Shown piece after piece: positions 34,287 through 47,392 of a stretch of DNA of 64,000 nucleotides. The translations under genes and the position numbers were made by a program. The stretch lies in assembly GCA_028641055.1 (NCBI GenBank), contig CM054060.1, forward strand, positions 239,782,833 through 239,846,832, read 5' to 3'. The notes beneath the pieces are model-generated. The model was not told where the DNA came from and made no database searches. It saw only the letters and a list, made by a program, of their open reading frames with translations. Position 1 is the first letter of the stretch. Each line of letters starts with the position of its first letter. The DNA is from Alopecurus myosuroides. Taxonomy: Eukaryota; Streptophyta; Magnoliopsida; Poales; Poaceae.

Positions 34287-35909
34287 TGATACGTCTCAAA
34301 CGTATCTATAATTTCTGATGTTCCATGTTATTTTCATGCCATATGCTACATGTTTTCTATACACTTCATGGAATTTTTATGGATTTACTGGGACTAACCT
34401 ATTAACAAGATGCCACAGAGCCAGTTCCTATTTTCTGCTATTTTTGTTTTCAAAAAAGTTGTTCTGCAAATATTCTCAGAATTGGACGAAACAAAATCCC
34501 AGTGTCTTAGAAATATGTCCTGTACACGGAGTCCAGAGGGGACCAGGAGGGGGCCCTGGAGCCACCACACCATAGGGTGGCGCGGCCTGTCCCCTTGGAT
34601 GCACCACCAGGTGGTCGGTCCCCCTGGCCGCCTACCGACTCTGCGCTCTTGCCTATTTAAGATCTTCCTCGGGTTAACCCTAAATACCCTTGACTCCATC
34701 CACGAAAAGTTCCATAGCCACCATCATTGTCAACCCTAGTTTGGGAGGGTTCTGAAGCTCTCCCCGGCACCCTGTCGGAGAGGGGTAATCATCACCAGAG
34801 GGCTTTACATCACCATGCCTGCCGCCGGAGTGATGCGTGAGTAGTTCATCCTTGGACTACGGGTCCATAGAAGTGGCTAGATAGTTGTGTTCTCCTCTTT
34901 ATGACTCATGTTTAGATCTTGTGATCTTCCTAACATGATCAAGATCATCTGTTTGTAATGCTACATGTTGTGTTTGCTAGGATGCGATGAATATTGAATG
35001 CTATGTCAAGTTATCAATCTATCATGTTTATGTTATTTATGATCTTGCATGCTCTCCATTAATAGTAGATGCTCTGGCCAAGTTGATACTTTTAACTCCA
35101 AGGGGGAGTATTTATACTCGATATTGAGTTCATCCCTCCCTTTCATTCACGCTCGAGTGACAGAAACGTAATGAATGGGGGATGTGTGGTTGGCATTAGG
35201 GAGAAAACAAAAATGTCTTCACTGTTTACATTACACAATTTACTTAAGACAATAATCTGTTGCTTGCATCTTAATACCCGAGGTTTGATTGGATGACACT
35301 CTGAGGGTGGATTATTAGTCATAGATGCAGTTGGATAACGGTCTATGAATTATATTGTAATGACCGCATGAATCACATAGTAATCATCATGTCATGCATA
35401 TGCACAAGGGTGCAACCTTTATATCTGTCAATTGCCGAGCAGTAATTTGTTTACCCAACATGTTATCTATCTATTATGGAGAGACACCACTAGTGAACTA
35501 TGGAACCCAGTCCATTATTTTACACTGGTAACACAACCACTGCAAATAGTTTTTTTTACTGCAATCATTGTTTTCCTTTCACTTCCATCACTGTTCTCTT
35601 TTCATTTACTGCAAACAAGTATTGTTACCCACACTATACTTATGATCCTTTGTGTTAGCAAAACCGGTGAGATTGACAACCTCACTGTTTTGTTGGGGCA
35701 AAGTATTTTGATTGTGTTATGCAGATTCCACGTTGCTGCTGAGCATGGTAGTGCGCCCTGCCAACATCATTTGTCATCAACCTTCAGAATTGATTTCTTT
35801 CTCCTACTGGTCGATTAAACCTTGGTTTCTTTCTGAGGGAAAACTCACTATTGTACTCTTCATACCTTCCTCCCGGGGTCTACCAACGAACATGTATCTA
35901 CATGCATCA
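34287..35909 (+). repeat. LTR 1 of the Sabrina-like array
   Basis: Starts TGATACGTCTCAAACGTATC and ends CTACATGCATCA; 1623 bp. TATA-like CTATTTAAG at 34653-34661 precedes a leader that is shared by all three LTRs. Confidence 0.88.
34653..34661 (+). promoter_or_regulatory. TATA-like box in LTR 1
   Basis: CTATTTAAG in the context TCTTGCCTATTTAAGATC. The same box is at 39634-39642 in LTR 2 and 46162-46170 in LTR 3. Confidence 0.5.
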
Positions 35910-35920
35910 AGCCTGTTTTT

Positions 35921-35938
35921 TGGCGTCATTGCCGGGGA
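35921..35938 (+). promoter_or_regulatory. Primer-binding site, internal region 1
   Basis: TGGCGTCATTGCCGGGGA, eleven bases after the LTR. In internal region 2 it is TGGCGCCATTGCTAGGA at 40915. The gap between LTR end and site (AGC..TGTTTTT) is conserved. Confidence 0.65.
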
Positions 35939-36098
35939 GTAAGAGGATTTCTGTAAGGGGAGTCTCTCACCTCCAATCTCATTACTTTGTTTTTTTTGTT
36001 TTGCTTAGTTTATTTTATTTTGTCTTGGTTGTTTCTCTATATTAAAAACACACACAAAATTAGTTCTTATTCTTGTTATTATTTTTAATCTTGCTAAA

Positions 36099-37618
36099 AT
36101 GACTACTCCTGAGAACACTAAGTTGTGTGACTTTACTAGCACCAACAACAATGATTTTATTAGTACACCTATTTCTCCACCTGCTCCTACTGCTGATTTT
36201 TATGAAATTAAGCCTGCCCTGTTAAATCTTGTTATGAGACAACAATTTTCTGGTGTTAGTTCCGATGATGTTGCTGCTCACCTTATTAATTTTGTTGAAC
36301 TTTGTGAGATGCATAATAATAAGGATGTAGATGTAGATATTATTAAACTGAAACCGTTTCCTTTCTCTTTGAGAGGAAGAGCTAAAGAATGGTTTCTATC
36401 TTTGCCTAAAAATAATGTTGATTCATCGACTAAATGTAAAGATGCTTTGAACGGAAAATATTATCCTCCTGCTAATATTATATCTCTAAGAAGTATAATT
36501 ATGAATTTTAAGCAACATGATAATGAGAATGTTGCTAAATCTTGGGGAGGATGAAATGTTTGGTACGGAATTATCCCACTCATGGACTGACTACTTGGAT
36601 GATCATACAAACCTTTTATGCAGGTCTGATTTTTTTTTCAAGAAATCTTCTATATTCAACTGCTGGAGGAACCTTTATGTCCATCACTTTGGTTTCCGCA
36701 ACAAAGTTTCTTGATGATATGATGATAAATTATTCTGAATGGCACACTAAGAGAGCTCCACTTGTTAAGAAGGTAAATTCTGTTGAAGAAACCTCTTCCT
36801 TGAGTGATAGGCCTTATGCTATGATGTCTATGCTTGTGAATGGTAAAACCTATTTTGATCGAAATAATGTTCCTTTAGCCTCTTTGGTTGCTCAAGAAGA
36901 GCAAGTTGATATGAACTTCACTAAAAACAACAATTTCAACAACAATGTTTATAGGAACAATTTTGGTAGCAACAGCTAGAGGCCATATCCTTCTAATAAT
37001 GGTAATGGTTATACCAATTCTTATGGTAATTCCTACAATAACAATATAAGTGTACCCTATGATCTTGAAAACATGCTTAATAACTTTATTGGTACATGAA
37101 CTGCTTTTAACAAATCTGTTGAGGAAAAGTTAGGCAAAATTAATGTTCTCGCTTCTAAAGTTGATAGCCTTGCTCTTGATGTTGATCTTATTAAAATAAA
37201 GGTTATGCCTCATTATGTTAAATAATGCAAAACTTTTAATGCCATTCAAGTTAGAATTGATGACAATGTTAGGATGTTAGCAGAATTGCATGCTAGATGG
37301 GAAAGAGAAGATGAAATTGCTCGAAAGAATAATATAGCTAAAGTTTGTACTATTAACACCACTAGTAAAACTGAAGTTTCTAATGCTAGTAAACCTCCTA
37401 CTATTAATGGTAAAGTAATTGGTGTTTACAATGCCTCTACTTCTTCTCTTAAATGTTTAAAATTGCCTGAAACCACTAAAATTGTTCCTGATAAAAGTGC
37501 TGAAATTTTTCGAAATATGGGAGACAATGGTCCCATTATCTTTGATAAAAATGATCTTGATTTTTTTTTATGGTTGCAATATTTCAGAAGTAATTGTGTT
37601 TCTACAAAAACTTGCTAG
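36099..37618 (+). pseudogene. gag, internal region 1 (Sabrina-like)
   Basis: ATG at 36099 opens MTTPENTKLCDFTSTNNND. The gag core follows with RGRAKEWFLSLPKN and KYYPPANI (36370-36480), then, after a frameshift near 36535, TAGGTFMSITL and YSEWHTKRAP. An asparagine-rich stretch (NNNFNNNVYRNN) and a helical C-terminus with ELHARWEREDEIA (37285 on) follow. Retrotransposon gag would build the particle. Several stops (for example 36977-36979, 37097-37099 and 37222-37224) and frameshifts disable it. The second copy is at 41103-42588 and is more complete in other places. Confidence 0.8.
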
Positions 37619-37639
37619 TAGTCCTAATGCTAGTACTAT

Positions 37640-38096
37640 GAGTATTGCTTTCACAAAACATATTACAAATGCTCTCATGCAAATTAGAGAAGAAGAATTA
37701 AAATATGAAGCCTCTCTCCCTAGGAAGTTAGATGATGGTTATGAACCCATCATTAAAATAAAGGTGAATGGTTTTGATTGTAATGCTTTATGCGATCTTG
37801 GTGCTAGTATCTCTATTATGCCTTAGAAATTCTATGATATGCTTGATTTACCACCTTTGGAACACTATTAATTAGATGTTCGTCTTGCTGGTAATGCAAG
37901 AAAGAATCCTTTAGGGAGAGTTGATGATGTTCTTATTATGGTTAACAATAACCTTGTCCCCGTTGATTTTATTGTTTTGAATATTGAATAAAATGCTTTT
38001 TTCCTATTGTTTTGGGAAGACCTTTTCTTAGAACTGTTGGTGTTGTTATTGATATGAAAGAAAGGAATATTAAATATCAATTCCCACTCAAGAAAG
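37640..38096 (+). pseudogene. Protease, internal region 1, truncated by deletion
   Basis: IKVNGFDCNALCDLGASIS near 37757-37813 holds the D-x-G-A active site of a retropepsin. LVPVDFIVLNI and an IVLGRPFLRT-like block follow with stops and a lost base. The end is removed by a deletion of about 1.27 kb relative to internal region 2 (43099-44362); the junction is near 38095. Confidence 0.75.
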
Positions 38097-39268
38097 ATAT
38101 TATTTTAATTCTATGCTTAGTATTTATTATTGTAGCATGAGTTTTCTCAAATATCTGAGACTGCTTAATGTGCCATTGAAAGAATCATGAGTTGTTTTTA
38201 TCACATCGAAGCATAATATTGTATTATTCTCCTTCGCTTTAGTTGGTTTACTTGGCACATGCTTACACCATGTTATGACTACAAGCCAGTCACCTATAGC
38301 CTCTATGATAATTTAGTTTTTGACTTGTAATACCATTTATGCTTTGATTAATAATGTTTTTGTCGCTATGCATGATTATGGCCATTACTGCTCTCTTAAT
38401 TTGTCGCTCCAAGTATTTTGCTAGCTTCCACTTGTACTGAATATGAGCTCTAGTTGTTCATCCAACTCCCAAAAACCAAAGTTTGCCAAATGTGTCCACC
38501 ATACCTACCAATATTTGGTATTTAACCGCCACTGCAAAGTAAATTTCTCATGTGCTACATTTAAAAACTTCAAAATTATACTTATTTTGTGCCCCTGTTT
38601 TTCTCATGAGGACGTAAATAGAGAATCTTTATTTCACATGTTGATTGGACTTTACACACCTATACTAGTGGCACGTCCTCTTATCCAAATTGATAGAAGA
38701 ACTGGCGGCGGGGTGCCCAACCCCAAAAATTGGTTACTATAAATTCTCTTCACTCTTTTTGCCTCTGATTTATCATTCAAAGCATAACTGTGTAAACAAA
38801 AGAGAAGAGGGATGATCTAATACCCCAATAGCATCCTTCAATGGGAGTCCCAAAGATTATTTTTGATTGATTCATGATATGTTATTACTTGCTCTCAAAT
38901 TATTTGTTCTAGTCATCCACTTGATCTTTGATGGTGTCCTGACATTTATGTTTTGCTCCACTTTGAAGGACAAGTTAATTACCACTTTGCTATATTTTCT
39001 TTATGCTCGAAACAAACATATAAATTTCAAGTGCACTATTATTCATGATCTTTTATTTGTGTTACTTTTCATGTTGCAACATGGTTGCTAATTTTTATTG
39101 TTAGAATTATATCTATCATGTCTATGTTTAGAGTACTGTGATCTCAGCTTACAAATGCTTTTACAATTATGATTATCAAGATTATGTTGGTAACATGTCA
39201 TCTCAGAAATTATTTTGTTTTTATCGTTTTAACTACTCGAGGACGAGTAGAACTAACCTTGGGATACT
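38097..39268 (+). other. Non-coding 3' part of internal region 1
   Basis: AT-rich, with no supported gene. It corresponds to 44363-45795 with a second deletion of about 258 bp at 38847. A hairpin-forming CTACTCGAGGACGAGTAG is at 39233-39250, and CCTTGGGATACT next to the LTR is the likely polypurine tract. Confidence 0.65.
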
Positions 39269-40903
39269 TGATACGTCTCAAACGTATCTATAATTTCTTA
39301 TGTTCCATGTTATTTTCATGACATATGATATATGTTTTCTATACACTTTATGTCATTTTATGGATTTACTGGGACTACCTATTAACAAGATGCCACAGAG
39401 CCAGTTCTAGTTTTCTGATGTTTTTGGTTTCAAAAAAGTTGTTCTGCAATATTCTCAGAATTGGACAAAACAAAATCCTTGGGTCTAAGAAATATGTCAC
39501 GTACACAGAGTCCGGAGGGGACCAGGAGGGGGCCCCTGGAGCCACCACACCATAGGGCGGCCCGGCCCGTCTCCTTGGATGCACCACTAGGTGGTGTGGC
39601 CCCCCTGGCCGCCCACCAACGTTGCGCTCTCGCCTATTTAAGCTCCTTCTCGAGTTAACCCTAAATACCCGAGCCTCCATCCATGAAAAGTTCCATATCC
39701 GCGTCATCGCCAACCCTAGTTTGGGAGGGATTTGAAGCTCTCCCCGGCACCCTGTCAGGAGGGGTAATCATCACCGGAGGGCTCTACATCACCATGCCTG
39801 CCTCCGGAGTGATGCGTCAGTAGTTCATCCTTGTACTATGGGTCCATAGCAGTAGCTAGATGGTTCTCTTCTCCTCTTTACGCCTCATGTTTAGATCTTG
39901 TGATCTGCCTAACATGATCAAGATCATCTTTTTGTAATGCTACACGTTGTGTTTGCTAGGATCCGATGAATATTGAATGCTATGTCAAGTGATTATCAAT
40001 CTATCATGTTTATGTTATTTATGATCTTTGATGCTCTCCGTTACTAGTAGATGCTCTAGGCAAGTTGATACTATTAACTCCAAGAGGGAGTATTTAATTA
40101 TTTATACTCGATAGTGGGTACATCCCTACCTTTCATTCACGCTCGAGTGACAGAAACGTAACGGATGGGGGATGTGTTGTTGCCATTAGGGAGAAAACAA
40201 CAATGTATTCATTGTTTATATTACACAATTTACTTAAGGCAATAATCTGTTGCTCACAACTTAATACCCGAGGTTTGATTGGATGACGCTCCGAGGGTGG
40301 ATTATTAGTCATAGATGTAGTTGGATAACGGTCTATGGATTATGTTGTAATGCCCGCATGAATCACATAGTAATCATGATGTCATGCATAGGCACCACGG
40401 TGCAACCTTTATATCTGTCCATTGCCCAACAGTAATTTGTTTACCCAACATGTTATCAATCTGTTTTGGAGAGACACCACTAGTGAACTGTGGACCCCGG
40501 TCGATTATTTTACACTGATAACACAACCAATTCAAACAATGTTTTTTACTGCAATCATTGTTTTACTTTCATTCACTGCCATCACTGTTCTCTTTTCATT
40601 AACTGCAAACAAGTATTGGTTCCCACACTATACATTTGATCCTTTATGTCAGCAAAACCGGTGAGATTGACAACCTCACTGTTTTGTTGGGGCAAACTAT
40701 TTTGATTGTGTTGTCCAGATTCCACGTTGCTGCTGAGCCTGGTAGTGCGCCCAGCCAACATCATTTGTCATCAACCTTCAGAAGTGATTTCCTTCTCCTA
40801 CTGGTCAATTAAACCTTGGTTTCTTTCTAAGGGAAAACTCATTCTTGTACTCTTCATACCTTCCTCCTGGGGTCTCCCAACGAACGTGTATCTACACGCA
40901 TCA
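39269..40903 (+). repeat. LTR 2 (central) of the Sabrina-like array
   Basis: 1635 bp, TGATACGTCTCAAACGTATC to CTACACGCATCA. It is shared by both internal regions, serving as 3' LTR of one and 5' LTR of the other. It has a unique duplication giving TATTTAATTATTTATACTCG near 40091. Confidence 0.88.
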
Positions 40904-41102
40904 AGCATGTTTTTTGGCGCCATTGCTAGGAGTAAGATGATTTCTGCAAGGGGAGTCTCTCACCTCCAATCTCATTACTTTGTTTTTTTTGTTTTACTTA
41001 GTTTATTTTATTTTGTCTTGTTTGTTTCTCTATATTAAAAACATACAAAAAGATAGTTCTTATTCTTGTTGTTATTTTTGTCCTGTTTTTAATCTTGCTA
41101 AA

Positions 41103-42588
41103 ATGAGTAGTCCTGAGAACACTAAGTTGTGTGAATTTACTAGCACCAACAACAATGATTTGATTAGTACACCTATTGCTCCACCTGCTGCTACTGCAGA
41201 TTTTTATGAAATTAAGCCTGCCCCGTTAAATCTTGTTATGAGAGAGCAATTTTCTGGTGTTAGTTCTGATGATACTACTGCTCGCCTTATTAATTTTGTT
41301 GAACTTTGTGAGATGCAAAATAATAAGGATGTAGATGGAGATATTATTAGACTGAAATCGTTTCCTTTGTCTTTCAGAGGAAGAGCTAAAGAATGGTTGC
41401 TATCTTTGCCTAAAAATAGTATTGATTCTTGGACTAAATGTAAAGATGCTTTGAATGGAAAATATTATCCTCCTACTAAGATTATGTCTCTAAGATGTAT
41501 AATTATGAATTTTAAGAAACTTTATAATGAGCATGTTGCTAAAGATTGGGAAAGAATGAAATCTTTGGTACATAATTGTCCCACTCATGGACTGACTACT
41601 TGGATGATCATCCAAACCATTTATGGAGGTCTGAATTTTTTTCAAGAAACCTTCTAGATTCAGCTACTGGAGGAACCTTTATGTCCATCACTTTGGGTTA
41701 TCCAACAAATCTTCTTGATCATATGATGATAAATTATTCTTAATGTCACACTGAGAGAGCTCCACCAGGTAAGAAGGTAAATTCTGTTGAAGAAACCTCT
41801 TCCTTGAGTCATAGGCCTTATACTATTATGTATATGCTTGTGAATGGTAAATCTTATGTTGATCCAAATAATGTTCCTTTAGCCTCTTTGGTTGCTCAAG
41901 AATAGCAAGTTGATATGATCTTCACTAAAAACAACAATTTCAACAACAATGCTTATAGGAACAATTTTGGTAGCAACATATATAGGCCATATCCTTCTAA
42001 TAATGCTAATGGTTATGCCAATTCTTATGGTAATTCCTACAATAACAATATAAGTGTACCATATGATCTTGAAAGCATGCTTAAGAACTTTATTAGTACA
42101 CAAACTACTTTTAAGAAATCCATTGAGGAAAAGTTTGGCAAGATTAATGTTCTCGTTTCTAAAGTTGATAGCCTTGCTCTGGATGTTGATCTTCTTAAAA
42201 TAAAGTTTATGCCCCATTATGTTAAAGAATGCAAAACTTTGAATTTCATTCAAGATAGAATTGATGACAATGTTAGGATGTTAGCTGAATTGGGTGCTAG
42301 ATGGCAAAGAGAATATGAAATTGCTAGAAATAATAATATAGCTAAAGTTTGTACTATTACCACCACTAGTAAAACTAATTTTTCTAATGCTAGTAAACCT
42401 CCTAATATTAATGGTAAATTAATTGGTGTTGACAATGCTTCCACTTCTTGTGTTAAATGTTTAAAATTGCCAGAAATCACTGAAACTGTTCCTGATAAAA
42501 GTGCTGAAATTTTTCGAAATATGGGAGACAATGGTCCCATTACCTTTGATAAAAATGATCTTTTTATTTTATGGTTGGAATATTTATG
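41103..42588 (+). pseudogene. gag, internal region 2 (Sabrina-like)
   Basis: ATG at 41103 opens MSSPENTKLCEFTSTNNND, in frame to 41657. The core has RGRAKEWLLSLPKN and CPTHGLTTWMIIQTIYGGLN. A frameshift near 41640 and stops follow. Frame is regained at 41915-42589 with the NNNFNNNAYRNN stretch, SVPYDLESMLKNFI, a helical DSLALDVDLLKIK block and a lysine/asparagine-rich tail. It is non-functional as it stands. Compared with copy 1 it lacks the stops at 36977, 37097 and 37222 but has its own. Confidence 0.82.
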
Positions 42589-42589
42589 A

Positions 42590-43187
42590 AGTAATTATGT
42601 TCCTACAAAAACTTGCTAGTAGTCCTAATGCTAGTACTATGAATATGGCTTTCACAAAACATATTACAAATGCTCTCATGCAAATTAGAGAAGAAGAATT
42701 AAAATGGTGAAGCCTCTGTCCCTAGGAATTTAGATGATGGTTGTGAACCCATCATTAAAATCAAGGTGAATGGTTTTTATTGTAATGCTTTATGAGATCT
42801 TGGTTCTAGTATCTCTATTATGCCTAAGAAACTCTATTATATGCTTGATTTACCACCTTTGGAACACTATTACTTGGATGTGCGTCTTGCTGATAATGCT
42901 AGAAAGAAACCTTTGGGGAGAGTTGATGATGTTCTTATTATGGTTAACAATAACCTTGTCCCCGTTGATTTTATTGTTATGAATATTTAATGCAATGCTT
43001 CTTGTCCTATTGTTTTGGGAAGACCTTTTCTTAGAACTATTGGTGTTGTTATTGATATGAAAGAAGGTAGTATTAAATATAAATTCCCACTCAAGAAAGG
43101 TATGGAACACTTTCCTAGGAAGTGAATGAAGTTTCCTTTTGATTCTATTATTGGAACAAGTTACAATTTGGATGCTTCTTCACTTTA
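42590..43187 (+). pseudogene. Protease, internal region 2
   Basis: KVNGF-type start at 42761, active site DLGSSISIM near 42797, preceded by a TGA in place of the usual Cys codon. PLGRVDDVLIMVNNNLVPVD and IVLGRPFLRTIG follow, ending in a TAA at 43185-43187 after FDSIIG. There is no RT, RNase H or integrase downstream, so pol is missing rather than just decayed. Confidence 0.78.
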
Positions 43188-45795
43188 AAGTACTTGATTC
43201 TTGTTTTCTGGGCCTAGATGAAAGGTGTTAAAGAAAAGCACATCTTGGGAGATAACCCAAGTTTCTATTTTTGGAATGTTTTCTTCTGTTTTATTTGAGC
43301 CAAGGTGTTGTTTGCTTCTGTATCAACTCCTTTGTATCTTTATTCTCTCGTATTTGTTGTGCCAAGTAAAGTCTCTAGTGAAAAGTTGAAGTTAGATTTG
43401 GATTTCTGCGCAGAAACAGATTTCTGTTGTCCACTGTTAAATTCGTATAAAATCACAAAAAGATCAAAATGACCTGCAAAGTTTTATACTTAATGCTCAG
43501 CTATTTCCGAAACTTTTTCTAGTTTTAAGTTTTTGATTTGAGCAATGTAAGTGCCTCGAAATATTTCTTCTTTACAGAATGTTCTGGTTTTCACAGATTC
43601 CGCCTTTTTTTACATTGCATTCTCTCTTTTACTGTGTTGAGTGAATTTATTTGCTCCACAAAACATCAGTGGCTGTAGCTAATGTTTAAATATTACTAAT
43701 AATTCTTGTGTTCATGGAGAACATGTGAGTTTTTGATTATGCACTAACCCTCTAATGAGAATTACTTTGAGTTGGGTGTGAAGGAAGTTTTCAAGGGTCA
43801 AGAGAAGAGGATGATTTAATGTGATCAAGAAGATTGAAAAGCCTAATCTTGGGGATGCCCCCGTGTTTCATCCCAGCAAATTCTAAGAAGTCTCAAGCAT
43901 CTAAGCTTGGGGATGCCCAAGGCATCCCCTTCTTCATCAGCAACTTATCAGGTCACTTCTAGTGAAACTATATTTTTATTCGGTCACATCATATGGACTT
44001 TACTTGGAATGTATGTTTGTTTTTGTTTTCTTTTGTTTTTCTTGCTGCATTAAACTTAGTTAGAACCCAACATTCTTGTGTGGGAGAGAGACACGCTTCG
44101 CCTTTTCATATGAATACTCATATTCCTCGTTTTTGTTCTAGCTACTGCAAACCCTTTAAACTCCTATTTTTCATGTATCTCTTTTCAGAGCTGTTAGTTC
44201 TTGTAGAGTAGTATTTCTACTCTCTTGTTTCATTGATATATCAGTTGGAGAGTTTTTGTTTAAATAAATTATTGGTGTTGGAAAGCAATAAAATATCTCA
44301 TGCTTATAACGGTGCAAAAGAAGGTTGTTTAGACTATGGCTAGACTTTATCATGTCATGTTGGATATTATTTTAATTCTATGCTTAGTAGTTATTATTGT
44401 AGCATGACTTGTCTCAAATATCTGAGAGTTATTAACGTGCGCCATTGAAAGAATCATGAGATATTTTTATCACATTGAAGCATAATATTGTGGTATTCTC
44501 CTTCGCTTTATTTGGTTGACTTGGCGCATGCTTACACCATGTTATGACTAAAAACCAATCACCTATAGCCTCTATGATCATTTAATATTTGACTGGTAAT
44601 ACCATTTATGCTTTGATTAATAATGTTTTTGTCGCTATGCAAGATTATGGCCATTACTGCTCTCTTAATTTGTCACTCCCAGTCTTTTGCTAGCTTCCAC
44701 TTGTACTGAGTATGAGCTCTACTCGTTCATCCAACTCCCAAAAACCAAAGTTTGACAAATGTGTCCACCATACCCACCTATATGTGATATTTAACCGCCA
44801 CTCCAAAGTAAATTTCTCATGTGCTACTTTTAAAACCTTCAAAATTATACCTGGTTTGTGCCCCTGTTTTAGCTCATGAGAACGTAAATAGAGAATCTTT
44901 ATTTCACGTGTTGATTGGACTTTACACACCTGTACTAGTGTCACATCCGCTCATCCAAATTGATAGGAGAGCTGGAAGCGGGGTGCCCGGCCCCAAAATT
45001 GGTTACTATAAATTTTCTTCACTCTTTTTGCCTCTGATTTATCATTCAAAGCATAATTGTGTAAACAAAAGAGAAGAGGGATGATCTAATACCCCAGTAG
45101 CATCCTTCAATGGGAGCCTCTCTTGTAAGGTCTAGTTGTCTTGTGATGTAGTGTATTGTCTGTTTACCATTCGTTGACATAAGCATAAACCTCTCTCTAA
45201 AAAATTGTTTTCAATACCTCTGTTTAATTAAAATTAAAAGCTCTAGCACATGAGTGAATCCATGATTCCCTCTACAAAGGGCCTTTCTTTTAGTTTTATG
45301 TTGAGTCTTCATCTTCTAACTTCAAGCACAATTAAGAGAGTGTAGTTGTCATTCTGAGTATAATGTGCATCCGTCCCAAAGATTATTATTTATTGATTCA
45401 TGATATGTTATTACTTGCTCTCAAATTATTTGTTCTAGTCATCCTCTTGATCATTGAGGGTGTCCTGGCATTTATGTTTTGCTCCACTTTTAAGGACAAG
45501 TGAAATACCACTTTGCTATGTTTTCTTTATTCTCAGAACAAACGTATAACATTCAAGTGCATTATTATTCATGATCTTTTATTTGTGTTACTTTTCATGT
45601 TGCAACATGGTTGCTAAGTTTTATTGTTAGAATTATATCTATCATGTCTATGTTTAGAGTACTGTGATCTCAGCTTACAAATGCTTTTACAATTATGATG
45701 ATCAAGATTATGTTGGTAGCATGTCACCTCAGAAATTATTTTGTTTTTATCGTTTTACCTACTCGAGGACGAGTAGAACTAAGCTTGGGGATGCT
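43188..45795 (+). other. Non-coding 3' part of internal region 2
   Basis: 2.6 kb in place of pol, AT-rich with scattered stops and no domain. 43840-43940 has two similar CTTGGGGATGCCC units. The hairpin CTACTCGAGGACGAGTAG is at 45759-45776, and AGCTTGGGGATGCT at the LTR border is the likely polypurine tract. Confidence 0.7.
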
Positions 45796-47387
45796 TGATA
45801 CGTCTCAAACTTATCTATAATTTCTTATGTTCCATGTTATTTTCATGCCATATGCTACATGTTTTCTATACACTTTATGTCATTTTTATGGATTTACTAG
45901 GACTAACCTATTAACAAGATGCCACAGGGCCAATTCATGTTTTCTGTTGTTTTTGGTTTCAAAAGTGTTGTTCTCCAAATATTTTCAGAATTGGACAAAA
46001 CAAAATCCCAGGGTCTTAGAAATATGTCACGTACACAGAGTCCGAAGGGGACGAGGAGGGGGGCTGGAGCCACCACACCATAGGGTGGCGCGTCCCGTCC
46101 CCTTAGATGCACCACCAGGTGGTGTGGCCCCCCTGGCCGCCCACCGACGTTGCGCTCTCGCCTATTTAAGCTCCTCCTCGGGTTAACCCTAAATACCCGA
46201 GCCTCCATTCCATAGCCGCCGTTATCATCAACCCTAGTTTGGGAGGGTTCTAAAGCTCTCCCCGGCACCCTACCGGGAGGGGTAATCATCACCGGAGGGC
46301 TCTAAATCACCATGCTTGCCTCCGGAGTGATACACGAGTAGTTCATCCTTGGACTACTGGTCCATAGCAGTAGCTAGATGGTTGTCTTCTCCTCTTTATG
46401 CCTCATGTTTAGATCTTGTGATCTGCCTAACATGATCAAGATCATCTGTTTGTAATGCTACATGTTGTGTTTGCTAGGATCCTATGAATATTGAATGCTA
46501 TGTAAAGTGATTATCAATCTATCATGTTTATGTTATTTATGATCTTGCATGCTCTCCATTACTAGTAGATGCTCTGGCCAAGTTGATACTTTTAACTCCA
46601 AGAGGGAGTATTTATACTCGATAGTGGGTTCATCCCCCCTTTCATTCACGCTCGAGTGAAAGAAACATAATGGATGGGGGATGTGATGTTGCCATTAGGG
46701 AGAAAACAACAATGTATTCGTTGTTTACATTAAACAATTTACTTAAGGCAATAATCTGTTGCTTGCAACTTAATACCCGAGATTTGATTGGATGGCGCTC
46801 CGAGGGTGGATTATTAGTCATAGAAGAAGTTGGATAACGGTCTATGAATTATGTTGTAATGCCCGCATGAATCACATAGTAATCATCATGGCATGCATAT
46901 GCACCACGGTGCAACCTTTATATTTGTCGATTGCCCAGTAGTAATTTGTTTACCCAACGTGTTATCTATCTATTTTGGAGAGACACCACTAGTGAACTGT
47001 GGACCCCGGTCCATTCTTTTACACTGATAACACAACCACTGCAAACACTGTTTTCTTTACTGCAATCATTGTTATCTTTTTATTTACTTCAAACAAGTAT
47101 TGTTTTCCACACTATACATCTAATACTTTGTGTTAGCAAAACCGGTGAGATTGACAACCTCACTGTTTCATGTGGGAAAAGTATTTCGATTGTGTTGTGA
47201 AGATTCTACGTTGCTGATGAGCCTGGTAGTGTGCCCTGCCAACATCATTTGTCATCAACCTTCACAAGTGATTTATTTCTCGTATTGGCCGATTAAAACT
47301 TGGTTTCTTTATGAGGGAAAACTCGATGTTGTACTTTTCATACGTTCCTCTTGGGGTCTCCCATCGAACGTGTATCTACAGGCATCA
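45796..47387 (+). repeat. LTR 3 of the Sabrina-like array
   Basis: 1592 bp, TGATACGTCTCAAACTTATC to CTACAGGCATCA, then TSD CTGCT. It is shorter than the others through small deletions, for example near 46208 and near 47080. Confidence 0.88.
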
Positions 47388-47392
47388 CTGCT

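Larger units (their letters stand above)
34287..47387 (+). mobile_element. Sabrina-like tandem array: LTR-internal-LTR-internal-LTR
   Basis: 13.1 kb with three LTRs in the same direction (34287-35909, 39269-40903, 45796-47387) and two internal regions (35910-39268 and 40904-45795). The whole array is bounded by one perfect TSD, CTGCT, at 34282-34286 and 47388-47392. Both internal regions carry gag and protease pseudogenes and no RT or integrase. The single outer duplication argues for one insertion later expanded by unequal LTR recombination, or for insertion of a multimeric cDNA. It splits the coiled-coil part of B's reverse ORF. Confidence 0.88.

Noticed and set aside
34051..34311. 86-codon ORF ending in TSQTYL
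   Set aside because: The last codons are the start of LTR 1. The real coding segment stops at the insertion point (34286).
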